A stretch of DNA of 64,000 nt from Haloquadratum walsbyi J07HQW2. Lineage in GTDB: Archaea > Halobacteriota > Halobacteria > Halobacteriales > Haloferacaceae. Shown piece by piece: positions 17,903 to 28,177 of the stretch. Where the stretch lies: positions 3,381,457 through 3,445,456 of the forward strand of contig NZ_KE356561.1 in NCBI RefSeq assembly GCF_000415985.1, given 5' to 3'. A program made the position numbers and the translations under genes. Under the pieces are notes generated by a model. The model was given only the letters and a program-made list of their open reading frames with translations. It was not told the DNA's origin and ran no database searches. The first letter of the stretch is position 1. The number at the start of each line of letters is the position of its first letter.

Positions 17903-18385
17903 ATGACGCTACTCAATAAAGACGCTCCCGAGTTCAGCGCGCGAAGCACCGCCGGCAGCGAGGTATCGCTCACTGAGACCTTGGATGATGGTCCAACTGT
18001 CGTCTTGATCAACCGGGGACATTGGTGTAGTTTCTGTGCCGAGCAGCTTCAGACGTTCAGTGAAGTTTCATATGACCTGTGGTTCAACGACAGTGTTGAT
18101 ATACTACCGGTCATCACCGACACACTTGATACAGTCACTGAAATGCGCGACCGTTACGATCTCGATATCCAACTGCTCACCGACCCGGACGGTGAAATTG
18201 CAGACCAATTCAGCGGCACCGAAGAGACAATTCATGGTGTAACTGGCATTGCGTCAACGTATGTGATTGATGAAGACGGTATTGTACGATATGAACAGAT
18301 CGCAGATCATCCGGGCGACCGCACGTACGGCAATTACGTGCGCTACTTCATCCGCAATGACTTTGCTGACCCATTTGGAGAATAA
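17903..18385 (+). CDS. Peroxiredoxin/redoxin-family protein
   Basis: A 160-residue thioredoxin-fold protein of the AhpC/TSA-redoxin group. The active site is CxxC: Cys42 and Cys45 in NRGHWCSFCAEQ, followed by a helix and the strand DILPVITDTLDTV. IASTYVIDEDGIVRY supplies the conserved C-terminal strand pair. It likely reduces peroxides or transfers thiol equivalents in the cytoplasm; no signal peptide or membrane segment is seen. It is monocistronic. Length is typical for a BCP-like or redoxin protein. Confidence 0.87.
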   Translation: MTLLNKDAPEFSARSTAGSEVSLTETLDDGPTVVLINRGHWCSFCAEQLQTFSEVSYDLWFNDSVDILPVITDTLDTVTEMRDRYDLDIQLLTDPDGEIADQFSGTEETIHGVTGIASTYVIDEDGIVRYEQIADHPGDRTYGNYVRYFIRNDFADPFGE

Positions 18386-18648
18386 ATTCACAGAGAGATT
18401 TGATCGTGAGCGATACGCTCTGTGAGTTCCATCAACGCTCAGATCTATCAGATATCGCTCACGTTGCGGTTGATGAATAACTCTAAGAAGCGACCCGGCA
18501 ACGACAAATGTTTGAATTTTTGAACTAGATTTCCATACTGCGTCGATTGCTATCCAGTCCGTATCAGCACCGCGTGAGTAGCTTCTTGCAACGTCATACA
18601 ACTAATACTAATCAACTGAACTGGACGAACGTCTCCGTCTTGACGCAA

Positions 18649-19327
18649 TTAAAGAAGTGAGGCACTCAGGATTGAAAGACCCACATTGACGAGGATCTGG
18701 ATCACAACGACCGCTCCGACCACAATTGCTGCATTCTGAGTTGATATATTTCTGACCCTCGCGACCGCGTGTGTCCACACCCACCCAGCCCAAATGAACG
18801 TTCCTGCGTTCACCACATGATTAATCATACCGACTGTTCCAGTTGTCGTCATTTGTGCGAGTTGTCGAGCCTGCTGTGGGTCAGAGAAGTTCGTCCCAGA
18901 AACAAACACGAATGCAGTGATACCCCCGACCAATGGAACAATTATTCGTGGCGCAAAACCCCACCCAATGGCTGCTAACAGATCACGGAATTCGCCGTCA
19001 CCGCCAAACACGAGCGAGCCAAGAAAAAAACGACCCTCCAACAATCAACCATGAAATGAATGGTCCAAGCGTCCCAACTAAACTACCGATTATACTCGTG
19101 ACGACGAATAGTATACCTGCGCCTCCAGGTGCTGCCTCCGCGACAGCTAACAATGTTGGAATCACACCGAGAAGCCCAATAACTGCGACAGCAGCGACTA
19201 CTAACGCCGGACGAAGTAGACTCAACTTCCCTGTGTTTGTATCTGCGTCTGCGTTTGTGTTTATGCTGTCTTTGAAGAACGATGCTGGATGTATGTTGGC
19301 ACGTTGAACGTCCGATATCATACTCAT
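18649..19327 (-). pseudogene. Yip1-family membrane protein, frameshifted at a 7-base homopolymer
   Basis: Two overlapping frames together encode one protein. The upstream part (19327 to about 19025) has helices LSLLRPALVVAAVAVIGLLG and FISWLIVGGSFF. The downstream part (to 18649) continues LGSLVFGGDGEFRDLLAAIGWGFAPRI with three more helices. The switch is at seven A residues at 19024-19030; reading six instead joins GGSFF directly to LGSLVF. This is the haloarchaeal Yip1-type layout, a small membrane protein of unknown role. The lesion may be a real mutation, a slippage site or a sequencing error. Confidence 0.75.
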
Positions 19328-19425
19328 TCTTCGATCTCTATTGTTACCTTACTGCGAGTCACGTATAATCCGTGTGACGGACTGCAGTGAATGTAACAGA
19401 GAAAAACTGAAAACCGGATTGTACG

Positions 19426-20102
19426 TCAGGTATCACTGTGGGGGCCACCAATTGAGATCATTATTGTGGCGATCAATATGATTATCCGATACCAATGAGA
19501 GCTTCTCTGATTTCTCTCCATGACGACTGATAAGCGAACTGCGAAGCGTGTCGCTCTTCGTCTCAAGACCTTTTTAATCCAAATACGCCCTAACTCATCA
19601 AATGTCCATAATGCGGCATCAAACGCCATGTGATGAGTCCAATCCAGTAACAGTACATTTTTGATATCTTCAGCTAGCTCTGGGTGATCAGATCGGCTAA
19701 GCACATGCGAGATAGTGAGTAATGCCGGTTTCTCTATTCCTGAGAGTGGGCAGCGATACTCAACTCGTTCATACGTATCTTGCTTGAATCCCTCGCTGAC
19801 GCTGACCTGATCACGCTTAGTCTGTACGACTGATCCGGACAAATTCGTATTCTGATCTTGATCAGGTTGGGGCTGGCTTCCAGACTGAGTTGATGTCTCA
19901 TTATTCATTGGATAATCGAACAGCGCATCCCAGTCATCGACATATTTTGCTAAGGGTCCAGAGTACTGTCCATCACCCTCAACGCCAATTCTTTGATCAC
20001 CCTGTGAATGTGTTTCATTGATCAACAACTCCTCGGTAAGAAATATGAAATGGCTCTTGTTTGGATCGTACTCATCTTTTTCCCACACATCCAGTGTTAT
20101 AC
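19426..20102 (-). pseudogene. HNH endonuclease remnant cut by a repeat element
   Basis: The retained region encodes YRCPLSGIEKPALLTISHV, then LAEDIKNVLLLDWTHHMAFDAALW, closely paralleling the HNH core of the gene at 8935-9924. The 5' part is missing: codons upstream of 20102 are read out of the repeat inserted at 20103, giving residues unrelated to the paralogue. The C-terminal residues after RIWIKK also look out of frame. I therefore read this as a dead or severely truncated nuclease gene inactivated by insertion of the repeat. Confidence 0.75.
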
Positions 20103-20591
20103 AGATTCGAGGAGAATACCTGCGTCTGTCGGCGCAGGACAGGACAGGATAGGCTGAATCCGACATGCAATACAGCTAAGAAACTAGATAACATGTATTG
20201 GAACAAGGTCAGGTCGGAACGGAGCGATTCCGACCGACCTTCGGAGGCGGTCTCTCCGCTAGTAATGAGACAGTATCCGAAACGCTCACTGATGAATCAC
20301 ACAGGCTAGAAGCCTGTGCCTGTGTCTGTGTGAGTGAGTTGAAAACACAACGATACCTCTACCTCTGAGTCTGCCGACGTGTCACTGACTCGCTGTTGGC
20401 AAACATAACAGCAATGAACCAGTGACACTGGGGATAGGGGTAACGGTAGTTTGGCACCGCCAGTCAACCACTGATCACGATGGCTGGGTGAGATGGATTC
20501 CCGTAAAGTGACAGCAACCATGGTTGGAAACCTGCCACTCTCAACGCTCGGGATTCCTCCCGCCCTCAGTTCAGGCGGAGGAGGATGTCAA
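20103..20591 (+). repeat. Non-coding dispersed repeat, copy 2 (MITE-like)
   Basis: This is the second copy of the unit at 2647-3176, 489 bases, same orientation and same ends. It differs mainly by a shorter GTGAG tract and loss of a GAGGAGAGGAG stretch. Its left end disrupts the HNH gene at 19426. That positions it as a mobile unit that inserted after the nuclease gene had arrived. Confidence 0.7.
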
Positions 20592-20761
20592 GTTGACAAT
20601 ATCTCTGTCTTCGTCTTGTCGTCTTGGTCTTGGTCTTGATCTTTGTTTTCCTCAATCGCCTCAGTCTCCCGGTTATAACGGTGCCAGATGTATTTTTTCA
20701 CCTTGTTCATTCTCATAATCACGTCTTTTCCTCTCCGAATCCTCACCTTTCCAACTGGCGG

Positions 20762-21445
20762 TGTTCAGATAAGTATAAAGAGTGAGGCGGCTCGTTCTCT
20801 GAGTAGTCTATGCTCAAAAAAGACCGCCTCAATGAGTGTTTGGAGGAGATCAACTTAGAGTTTGTTGAACGAGAAGCGACACCGCGGTTTCTGATGAAGC
20901 TCAGTATTCAGCTGCATCTTGCGGGACTCTCGCTTTCGAATCCTGTCTATATTCTTGAAATATTCGGTATCGAGCGTGCTTGATCAACCATCTATGATTG
21001 GTTCACAAAGCCGATCGACAGCCCGAATCTGGTCAGTGTCCAGATCACATTGCGGTTGACGAAACCGTGATCCAACTCAACGACGAGCAGTATTGGCTGT
21101 ACGCCGCTGTCGATTCTGAGATAACCGAATTACTTCATACAAAACTTGAACCGACACAACAAACATTCTCGCTCATTCGTTTCTGACGGAACTCTCCGAG
21201 AAACACGACGTCAAAGACGCCGTGTTTCTCGTCGATGGCTCGCACTCACTACAAAGTGCGTGCCATCGACATGGCTTCGATTTCAGATACGAAAAACATG
21301 GGAATCGGAATGCTGTCAAACGTGTCTCTAGAGAAATAAAACGTCAAACTGTCTGCTTCTCAAACTGTTTCAGCAATGCCGAAGCAAAAACTGTAAACGA
21401 GTGGCTCAGATCGTCCGCCTTCGCATGGAATCAAATAATCTGAAC
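20762..21445 (+). mobile_element. Degenerate IS6-type insertion sequence
   Basis: The element is bounded by imperfect terminal inverted repeats TGTTCAGATAA (20762) and TAATCTGAACA (21435-21445) and is about 684 bases long, a normal length for haloarchaeal IS6/IS240-like elements. It contains one disrupted transposase gene. Confidence 0.72.
20810..21443 (+). pseudogene. IS6-type transposase, multiply disrupted
   Basis: Starting at ATG 20810 the product MLKKDRLNECLEEINLEF is followed by a TGA at 20981 where an Arg is expected (IERA*STIYDWF). A shift then leads to HIAVDETVIQLNDEQYWLYAAVDSE, carrying the first catalytic Asp of the DDE domain, and a further shift to VFLVDGSHSLQSACHRHGF and RNAVKRVSREIKRQTVCFSN, the later DDE region. 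At least one stop and two frameshifts mean it is dead. Confidence 0.8.
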
Positions 21446-21944
21446 AATACCGTGTAATCAATGATCATCATTATGAGGTACGTCTCGGGTAGTCTGGTCT
21501 TCAAACACAACGACTCAGCTGGTTCTTTGCTCGGTTAAAGTAATTGAGCACAAATCTTGGGTAAAACTACTATACCAATAGTGCTTTATTATGCGACAGA
21601 TCCGGAAGGACAGTCAAATTTGTTCCACCGTTTTATTGAGTTATCAGGGTCCTACCGAATGTACTGTTTTCAGAGAATCACTGCGTAATTATATTCTTTA
21701 ACTGCGGTTTGGGATCGCTGTTACTGTGTGCATCTGGTTGCACAATGCTACAATTCGCTGGACCAGATGTAGAATCTCCCAATTGGAGGTGAGAGGCGAA
21801 CCAGTCACGACTGCCGGTGATCCGTGAACTCGCCTCCCGCGATCATCCTAGCTGACGACGGTGATAACATCTCTAGCATCTCATATAAGTACGCGAACAT
21901 TTATTTGTTCATACATATATGTAACATTGAGTGAGTGAGAGCGA
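21446..21944. promoter_or_regulatory. Gene-free stretch with promoter for the helicase operon
   Basis: About 500 bases without a coding region. Its last 60 bases are very AT-rich, with TATA-like sequence around 21899-21925 (ACATTTATTTG, CATATATG), a plausible promoter for the gene starting at 21945. Nothing else is evident. Confidence 0.4.
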
Positions 21945-24683
21945 ATGAACATTGATGATATAGCAGATAGCGTGACGCGTCAGGACACGCCTGGTGAGAT
22001 ATTTCACTCAGAATGGCTCTCAGACCTTCCAGCAGGTCAGTGGCCCGCATATATTGATCAAAACGCTCGACTTGTTGCCGATGGGATCGTTATCGGGAGT
22101 ACAGGGCTGACAAAGGGTGATTTTGCCCCAGAAACTGGCGAGTACTATCAACAAGGGCTCGCTGCATCCGCAGGAATCAATATTGGCGAAACATCACTTC
22201 CGCTGGGTCAACACGATCCCACGGATATTGGACGAGTTGCGTGGTCGCTCAATCGTCTTCGTGATGAACTCTCTGAGTCAGATTATACGGATCTTGAGAA
22301 CCCAAGTCGCGCTGTTGAGGCTGTCTTGAATAAGAGACTCGTTGCGGCAGCCGAGACAGGAGATATCGATACAACGGACTTAGGGACGATCCGACTCCCA
22401 GAGGATGCATCAGTGACTACACTTGTCTCAGAGGTGTTTTGTCGTCCTCGTCGTGAATCATATGTGTCTCTTCTCGTCGATACAGTTGCTAATAGAGAAA
22501 CGACTGGACTGCTAAATCGGATCGACGAACCACGGATGGTAACACAACTGTGGGATCATCAGCGCTCAGCGCTCACTGCGTGGCTTGAGCATGATTGCCG
22601 CGGCTACGTTGATATGGCAACAGCAACAGGCAAGACATTCCTTGGACTCGCAGCAATCGCTCATCATTTCGGATCACTCCATCCGGCTGATACGGATATT
22701 TTTGATGCATCTCAGACACCAGATAATGAGACTGATGATCGAGCGACTGTTCTCATCATTGCACATCGAGATCTAATTCTCGATCAATGGCAGCGTGAGT
22801 TTGACACACATCTCAATATTCCAGAACGACGACAAACACGAGGTGGTGAACGAACGGCAACATTCGAATGGGGTGATGTCCACTTTTGGACGCCAAACCG
22901 ACTTCAGGAGCGCGGGGTTCCCGAGACAGATCTCATCATACTTGATGAAGCGCATCACTATCTCGGCGGGTCTGGATTTGGTGGATTACTTGATGAAATG
23001 AATGGAGATGTTCTTGCACTCTCTGGGTCACTCGATTCGACGAACGCACGAACACTCGAACGACGGGATATCCCAAAACTATTCCAGTTCTCACTCCGCG
23101 ACGGGCAACGCGCCGGTGTTATCCCACAGTTTGACTGGGATGTCATCTTCACACCATATCGGAATCAAGCAGAGTTGGCAAATATTACCACAGAGTGTCG
23201 TGATGGTATCGAGACATTTGGCAGTGGGATTGATCTTCCAGATGGCATCAATATAGAGAGTGAATCAACGAATAACATTGACGCCGTCTCAGGTGATAGT
23301 ATCTCATTTACTACATTGTCTGAGGCTCGCTCGCTTGTACAATCATCGGTCGGTCGGGATCTGAAAGAAGCGGATCCAGAGTTTCGCTCATTCGCCTCTG
23401 CGGTGATGGGGCGACAGCTTACACGATATAATCTCTCACCCGCACTTTCGACGGTCGTCGATCTCACGCTCGATCATATCAATCAACACAAATGTGTCGT
23501 GTTACTGGAGACAGAGTGTGAAATTGAATATGTCACCGATAAATTAGCGTCTCAACTTGGCGAGTCGTATGAGTCACTTATTACAGTACTTGACAGCGAT
23601 GACGCCCTGTCAACAGTGAGAGCATTTGATACAGACGCAGACAATGGCGCACTTATTGGCGTTGCACAGACGCTTGGAGAAGGCGTTGATATCGAGACTG
23701 CAGATGTCTGTATTAACCGGAGTCGGGGGCGGCTTAGCCGCTCACTCGTCCAGCGAATGGGTCGGGTCCTCCGCAATCCACAGGAAAATAAATATGCACA
23801 ATTTTTCCATGTAATGGGTGTTCCAACACGCGATGGGGCAATACTTCCTCGTGAAGATGGTGTTGAGCTACTTGAGACGGCAAGCCAGCTTCTCGCGTGG
23901 GGAGACTCGTTTGATGCCCGCCCTGTGTTTCGAATTGACCCAGAGACATATTTGACCGAGGACGCACTGTCATCGCTTGAGATCGCCGGTGTCAACGCAA
24001 TCGATAGATCAAGCCCTGACCAATATGAGTGGCCCGAGGACGATGATATCCAATCAAATCTTGAGTCACTGTGTAGTCGTGCAACAGATATTGATGGCTC
24101 AGCACTGATGTCGATTGAACGGCAGTCACATAAACGACCAGCAACCGCTGATTCATACACCGATACGAGTGCCGGTGATGATACCGCCACTATTGAGAGC
24201 GGTCATGATATTATCAAGAGAGTCCCTGAAGCAGTAGCTGAGAGAGATACAGACGCACCTGATCAATCGACACCGTTTGTCTCAGCTTCTGGCGACACTA
24301 TATCAGTACCTGCGTGGCTTTGTCAGCTTATCGAGATAGCAACAACTGATGATTTAGAGACGTTTGCTGCACAAAGCGTCCGATCGCATCTTCAGGAATC
24401 ACTGACACTTGCAACGGTGGATGCTGATGACGCAGGTCAACGGTTAGTCTCAGATGAGCAATCTGCAGAACAAAATCAACTGTCACTGAATCCCGCACTT
24501 AAGTCGCTGGTGACAGCATATACCGCAGAGACAGACGCCTCAAGACAGGCAGTGGTTGAGACGGCGCTTGCATCGACCATTATGAAACGCGATGACGTTG
24601 AGACGCTCATTAGACGAGGCAATCTCACTGCATCGCAAAGTGATGTCACACAGCGGCTGGAATCACTCAGTGTGAATACGTGA
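21945..24683 (+). CDS. Large SF2 DEAD/DEAH-box helicase with extra N- and C-terminal regions
   Basis: A 912-residue protein. Residues 1-195 form an uncharacterised domain. The helicase core follows: Q-region QLWDHQRSALTAWL, motif I ATATGKT (about 225), Ia IIAHRDLILDQW, motif II LDEAHH (about 332), motif V GEGVDIETADVCI and motif VI QRMGRVLRN. Motif III reads SGS where most relatives have SAT. About 240 acidic residues follow, ending in a helical region (QSVRSHLQESL). It probably translocates on duplex DNA. It is the first gene of a same-strand series ending in a DndD-like ATPase, so I infer a defence role. The series recalls restriction modules that pair helicases with SMC-like ATPases. Confidence 0.82.
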   Translation: MNIDDIADSVTRQDTPGEIFHSEWLSDLPAGQWPAYIDQNARLVADGIVIGSTGLTKGDFAPETGEYYQQGLAASAGINIGETSLPLGQHDPTDIGRVAWSLNRLRDELSESDYTDLENPSRAVEAVLNKRLVAAAETGDIDTTDLGTIRLPEDASVTTLVSEVFCRPRRESYVSLLVDTVANRETTGLLNRIDEPRMVTQLWDHQRSALTAWLEHDCRGYVDMATATGKTFLGLAAIAHHFGSLHPADTDIFDASQTPDNETDDRATVLIIAHRDLILDQWQREFDTHLNIPERRQTRGGERTATFEWGDVHFWTPNRLQERGVPETDLIILDEAHHYLGGSGFGGLLDEMNGDVLALSGSLDSTNARTLERRDIPKLFQFSLRDGQRAGVIPQFDWDVIFTPYRNQAELANITTECRDGIETFGSGIDLPDGINIESESTNNIDAVSGDSISFTTLSEARSLVQSSVGRDLKEADPEFRSFASAVMGRQLTRYNLSPALSTVVDLTLDHINQHKCVVLLETECEIEYVTDKLASQLGESYESLITVLDSDDALSTVRAFDTDADNGALIGVAQTLGEGVDIETADVCINRSRGRLSRSLVQRMGRVLRNPQENKYAQFFHVMGVPTRDGAILPREDGVELLETASQLLAWGDSFDARPVFRIDPETYLTEDALSSLEIAGVNAIDRSSPDQYEWPEDDDIQSNLESLCSRATDIDGSALMSIERQSHKRPATADSYTDTSAGDDTATIESGHDIIKRVPEAVAERDTDAPDQSTPFVSASGDTISVPAWLCQLIEIATTDDLETFAAQSVRSHLQESLTLATVDADDAGQRLVSDEQSAEQNQLSLNPALKSLVTAYTAETDASRQAVVETALASTIMKRDDVETLIRRGNLTASQSDVTQRLESLSVNT

Positions 24684-24853
24684 ACATTGGCTTATCTGTA
24701 TCAGGTGGATATGACGTGGAAATCTCCCATATTCAGATGCCTTCATCACAGATGATAGTAGATGATACGCATCCGGTGTGACAATATATAATCAATACAT
24801 ACCGATTAGCAGGATAGAGCGAGATGCATTGAACATCCGACAGTATTATTCTC

Positions 24854-27800
24854 ATGCTTACCACAAGAAAAGATATGTCAGGTCGTTCAGCAACGGATCT
24901 TGTTTCCAGTGCTGATGGTGATATTACCCCAGATGAGCTGACATCAACTGGTGGAGTTGTCTCGACATATCTGTATACCGACCCACTTATTGACTTATTG
25001 GACGAGTCGGAGCAGCCACAGTATTGCCGTCGCGCTGAGAAACTTGTGAAATTCGACAGCGGTGAGAAAAACACCGACGCTGACACCGGTGTTGATAATT
25101 CGGTGCAGAAAATCCCAGACGAGATCGATGGTCGTGCATATGTACTCATCACCAACACCCGTTTATTATATATCGCTGGCTGTGCTGACGGTGACGTCGT
25201 ACAGTCATTCGCATATGATAATCTCTTAGACGTGAGGATTGAGTCTGCCGGCTCAACCGGATCACTCTGGTGGCGGACACCGATGCACACAGTCGTGACT
25301 CGCACTGTCGAAGGCACGGAATTTCGAACGCAGATACATGGTGAGAGTGAGCAGCTCAACTCATATATCACGAGTCGTATCGAATCGCTCGGGGGAGCAA
25401 ATATACTCCATGATGAGATCAAACAGATCGCACAGAAGATTGGGCATATTCCTTCCTCAGCAGATGTCATCAAATACGGAGTATATCCATCTGCGGGGTA
25501 TGCATCTTCATGTGGATCAATTGAGACAGCTATCGCGGCGACTGACCTCAGCACTTTTGCAACGACTCAGTTAGCCGAGGCGGTCACCGCAGCGATAGAC
25601 CTCTGCACCATTATGACGCAGCAAGAACCCGAGCGCACGTCTCCGGAATCAGTGCCCTCTGAAACGAAGACACCCGCACCATCAAGAGAGGAATCGATTG
25701 ATTCGGATACAACCAGCAAAACAGAGCCTGTGAGAGACATAGAGACGAACGCATCCAGCGGGGAGAGACAGTCAGAATCAGCAGACGATGTATCAAACAC
25801 AGCAGATTCCGAATCACTGCGAGAGACGCTCATTACGGAACTGACTGCGATTGATATGCAACTTGACCGCCCTGTCGCGCCGTATCATATAGCCATGCAT
25901 GGATCACATACGGCTACACAGTACCAGCATGTGTTCGGGTCATGGGATAACGCGGGAGATATTGCAGATGTTCGTCTGAAGAGCCCATCATGGCGAGACG
26001 CTGTTCGTGACGAACTCCGATGGTATCGCACAACATCTAATACTGCTGTCGTGACGCTGAATGAACTCTACGACGCCATGGAAATACATCTCAAGCTTCT
26101 CTTTCCAGATAACAATAATATCCGAGCGAAAATTAGACAGCAACTTCAACGGCTGCGAGATGACGGTGATATTGAATTCCGCGATGCCAGAGGAACGTAT
26201 CGAATCCTGTGTGATCCGATTCAATCTATCGACATTACTATTGATGAACAACAGCAAAGGGCAAAGCCAACCTCGCACAATGATGTAACTGAGACCTCGA
26301 CGCAAACCAAGGGATCAGCACGTGGAGATTTAGACTTGGTTACGGGTCTTATTTGGTCAGCAACAAAGTCACGCAAGAATGCTAAAACAGCGCTTGAGGA
26401 TGGATTATTTGATCGCGCTGAATGGCAACTGTGGGGCGCATACGGAATGCTTGAGCGGGCAGCAACAATCGCTGATGAAACTGATGATTCTGTGCGTCGT
26501 ATCGCTGCAAATAAATATCAAATTTCACGCACGTTCAACGATGTCGAGACATCTGCAATGGAAAAACATCGAGAGCATGTCGATCAGGCAGAAGCTGCTG
26601 TCACCCGTGGTATTGAAGCCCGAGATCGGGGTGAGTATCTTAATGCACTTGATGCGTTCACAACGGCGAAAGACCAGTATGTGACCGCCGTCGATATCGC
26701 AACAGCACAGGGACTCCCAACAAAGTGGGAGACGGAACAACGATATTCAATGGTCTCAGAATATGTTGCCACTACGGAGGAGATATGTAGTGAGCAGCAG
26801 GATAATATTAATTCAGCATTGGACACCGTTCATAAGTCATTAACGAAGACTGAGCAATATATCGAGGTCAAGGATGTCGTGGCTGCTCGAGAGTCACTTG
26901 CAGAAGTGCGAACGACGCTTGACACAATTAAAACCCAACTCAGCATGTCAGCTGCTGATGACGCACACAAACAACAGTACGAAGCTGCACGCGAGCGACT
27001 ATCAACGGCTCAATCAGCGCTTGAATCCCTCTCGGATAATAAAACGGACAAGACTGAATATCGAAGACAAGATCTCATCAGTTCTTTACAAATGCTGGCA
27101 ACCACGATCGACGAATCACCTCGTCCTGAACTCATTGATCTGTGTGGTGACTATCCGGCTGATGCATATATAAATGCGTTTGGATCGTGGTCTGGGGCGC
27201 TTGATACAGCGAATATTGACCAAATTGATGAAGTCGCGCGTAATCGTCGAAAGTATACACGTGTCGAAGTTCTCGACGCCTTGGTAGACGTGATTGAGCA
27301 ATTTGGTCGTGAACCATCGCGAGCAAAAATGAATACACACGGCGCAGTCTCCTCAACAACCGTCGTCAATCGATTTGGCAACTGGGAAAAAGCAGTTGAA
27401 CTTGCTACAGACGTAGCCGATGATGATATCGAACAGGATCCTGAACCTAATCAGCAGGCGAGCGATGCTGTGGATAATAAATCTAGTGGGGATATCGACG
27501 GAGTGACTGATTCGACATTGAGTGGGGGTGATCAGGAAGCAGCATTCTCAGAAACGACAACTGTCACTCAAACTACTTCTGACGAATATGCGACCATCGA
27601 CACAATTGAATCGAATGGTCGATTCGACCGACCAATACCGGTGAAAGTACGGGCAGTGAGTGACACCGAAAGGTCTCGACGGCGAGAAACTGTTCATATT
27701 GAGGATCTCACTGGTAGTCAGACAGACCTCAATGTCTGGGAAACGCATGACGTAACTGTTGAGTGGACACCCGGAGAGTGGTATATTCTTGATGAGGCTC

Positions 27801-28048
27801 TCGGAAAATTATGGACAAATTCTAATGACGAAACAACACGAAACCTGAGTACAACTGCGGACTTCACTGTGACACGTGTCAGCGAGCGTCCTAGCAAAGG
27901 TGACGCAAGACCAGGTACTACCGAATCCACAGGGGGCTCAGACGCTACCACGACAACAGACACAACTGAATCAACAGAAGAGACAACCCCAGACCCCTCA
28001 GAGATTGATATTCTCAATGAGATTGAACGCGAACTCAATGGACTATAA
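24854..28048 (+). CDS. 1064-aa protein with PH-like N-terminus and homing-endonuclease-associated repeats
   Basis: Residues about 90-180 look like a PH-type sensor domain (YVLITNTRLLYIAGC, then FAYDNLLDVRI). Four repeats of the HNH/homing-endonuclease-associated helical type follow at about 187-235, 320-370, 745-790 and 800-850, each with a predicted helix pair ending FGSW or FGNW; these are thought to bind DNA. A long helical, coiled-coil region lies between (about 490-730). The last 130 residues resemble an OB-type domain (HIEDLTGSQTDLNVW, then WYILDEALGKLW). No nuclease core was found. The start could be 24854 or 24875. It sits between two helicases and is probably their DNA-recognition or scaffold partner. 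Confidence 0.72.
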   Translation: MLTTRKDMSGRSATDLVSSADGDITPDELTSTGGVVSTYLYTDPLIDLLDESEQPQYCRRAEKLVKFDSGEKNTDADTGVDNSVQKIPDEIDGRAYVLITNTRLLYIAGCADGDVVQSFAYDNLLDVRIESAGSTGSLWWRTPMHTVVTRTVEGTEFRTQIHGESEQLNSYITSRIESLGGANILHDEIKQIAQKIGHIPSSADVIKYGVYPSAGYASSCGSIETAIAATDLSTFATTQLAEAVTAAIDLCTIMTQQEPERTSPESVPSETKTPAPSREESIDSDTTSKTEPVRDIETNASSGERQSESADDVSNTADSESLRETLITELTAIDMQLDRPVAPYHIAMHGSHTATQYQHVFGSWDNAGDIADVRLKSPSWRDAVRDELRWYRTTSNTAVVTLNELYDAMEIHLKLLFPDNNNIRAKIRQQLQRLRDDGDIEFRDARGTYRILCDPIQSIDITIDEQQQRAKPTSHNDVTETSTQTKGSARGDLDLVTGLIWSATKSRKNAKTALEDGLFDRAEWQLWGAYGMLERAATIADETDDSVRRIAANKYQISRTFNDVETSAMEKHREHVDQAEAAVTRGIEARDRGEYLNALDAFTTAKDQYVTAVDIATAQGLPTKWETEQRYSMVSEYVATTEEICSEQQDNINSALDTVHKSLTKTEQYIEVKDVVAARESLAEVRTTLDTIKTQLSMSAADDAHKQQYEAARERLSTAQSALESLSDNKTDKTEYRRQDLISSLQMLATTIDESPRPELIDLCGDYPADAYINAFGSWSGALDTANIDQIDEVARNRRKYTRVEVLDALVDVIEQFGREPSRAKMNTHGAVSSTTVVNRFGNWEKAVELATDVADDDIEQDPEPNQQASDAVDNKSSGDIDGVTDSTLSGGDQEAAFSETTTVTQTTSDEYATIDTIESNGRFDRPIPVKVRAVSDTERSRRRETVHIEDLTGSQTDLNVWETHDVTVEWTPGEWYILDEALGKLWTNSNDETTRNLSTTADFTVTRVSERPSKGDARPGTTESTGGSDATTTTDTTESTEETTPDPSEIDILNEIERELNGL

Positions 28049-28177
28049 TTATCACTGTGTCACATGCTTCGCGAGATCTTGTGATTTTATATAATTGTGT
28101 ATGGACTGATCAGGCATAACTATTAATCCAGTTCGCATCTTCACATTTGAGTATAGTTGTAATTAAATACATTTCAT

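Noticed and set aside
17713-17919. 68-codon forward frame before the redoxin gene
   Set aside because: Composition is not halophilic and it overlaps the redoxin start with no motif.
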